From positions 1 to 6,019 of the forward strand of contig DKLU01000071.1 of NCBI GenBank assembly GCA_002455915.1: a DNA stretch of 6,019 bases. Direction: 5' to 3'. Positions 5,836 to 6,019 of this stretch are shown here, in pieces. Within the stretch, counting starts at the first letter, position 1, and the number at the start of each line of letters is the position of its first letter. Position numbers and translations under genes: made by a program. A model generated the notes under the pieces. The model made no database searches. It had not been told where the DNA came from and saw nothing but the letters and a program-made list of their open reading frames with translations. This stretch comes from Chryseobacterium sp. UBA6632. Its GTDB lineage: Bacteria > Bacteroidota > Bacteroidia > Flavobacteriales > Weeksellaceae.

Positions 5836-6019
5836 ATGGAAAGAAGAAAATTTTTATTCCGATCTGTGCAGGCTTCGGCGTTGCTGCTGATCTCAGGAAG
5901 CGTATTTGGATCTGCTTTACCGATGTTTAACCCTATAAAAAAGAAAAAAGTGTACTTTCATTATTTATTGTTCTGGCTTCGTAAAGATCTTTCTGAAGCT
6001 GAAGTAAAAGAGTTTGAAA
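5836..6019 (+). CDS. Exported Dabb-like protein with Tat-type signal (N-terminal 61 residues, partial)
   Basis: Only the first 61 codons are in the window. The start MERRKFLF has the twin-arginine pattern R-R-x-F-L (R3, R4, F6, L7). A hydrophobic stretch follows (about residues 12-29, containing ASALLLISGSVFG), with possible cleavage around 25-30, so the protein is probably exported folded to the periplasm by the Tat system. After a basic segment (KKKK, 35-38), YFHYLLFWLRKDLSEAEVKEFE (about 40-61, here as a description of the region) resembles the first strand and helix of the Dabb (stress-responsive alpha/beta-barrel) fold, where a strand of the form H-x-x-x-F is followed by a helix beginning 'LSEAE'. 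The domain call rests on about 22 residues and is therefore tentative. The ATG lies 12 nt after the porin stop with no promoter between, so co-transcription with the porin is likely. The function of such exported Dabb proteins is unknown to me. Confidence 0.6.
   Translation, partial: MERRKFLFRSVQASALLLISGSVFGSALPMFNPIKKKKVYFHYLLFWLRKDLSEAEVKEFE

Overview
The window looks like chromosomal DNA of a flavobacterium, most like Chryseobacterium or a close relative. The evidence is AT-rich sequence, A-rich start regions with no Shine-Dalgarno motif, several perfect Bacteroidota -7 elements (TAnnTTTG), and protein families typical of the phylum: a YkuD_2-type L,D-transpeptidase, a Bacteroidota-style porin and a DUF445 membrane protein. 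The genus is an inference from sequence style, not from a search.

Layout, left to right. (1) Positions 1-738, minus strand: the first 246 codons of a DUF445 membrane protein, running off the left edge. (2) 739-818: a short divergent control region with a perfect 17-bp inverted repeat whose arms are back-to-back -7 motifs. (3) 819-1262, plus: msrB, a zinc-containing methionine sulfoxide reductase. (4) 1393-2148, plus: an exported L,D-transpeptidase-like protein with its own -7 element. (5) 2159-2187: a hairpin with T tracts on both sides that serves as terminator for the transpeptidase and for the convergent kinase gene, and overlaps the last kinase codons. (6) 2173-4244, minus: a two-component operon, OmpR/PhoB-family response regulator followed by a membrane histidine kinase, joined by an ATGA overlap. 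(7) 4245-4494: a divergent control region. (8) 4495-5823, plus: an outer-membrane porin. (9) 5836-6019, plus: the start of a gene for a Dabb-like protein with a twin-arginine-type signal, running off the right edge.

The most informative part is the 250-bp region between the response regulator and the porin. It holds three perfect copies of TTTCTAA and a fourth, one-mismatch copy, all at an exact 11-bp period, just upstream of a perfect -7 element that lacks a -33 TTG at normal spacing. Tandem 7-bp half-sites at 11-bp period are the classic operator architecture of OmpR/PhoB-family regulators. The simplest reading is that the adjacent regulator activates the porin-Dabb operon, so that the kinase, regulator, porin and exported Dabb protein form one envelope-sensing and uptake module. 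The signal and the substrate cannot be read from the sequence.

The left half (DUF445, msrB, transpeptidase) looks like ordinary chromosomal genes. I see no mobile element, RNA gene or CRISPR array, and no stretch above 300 bases without a gene.
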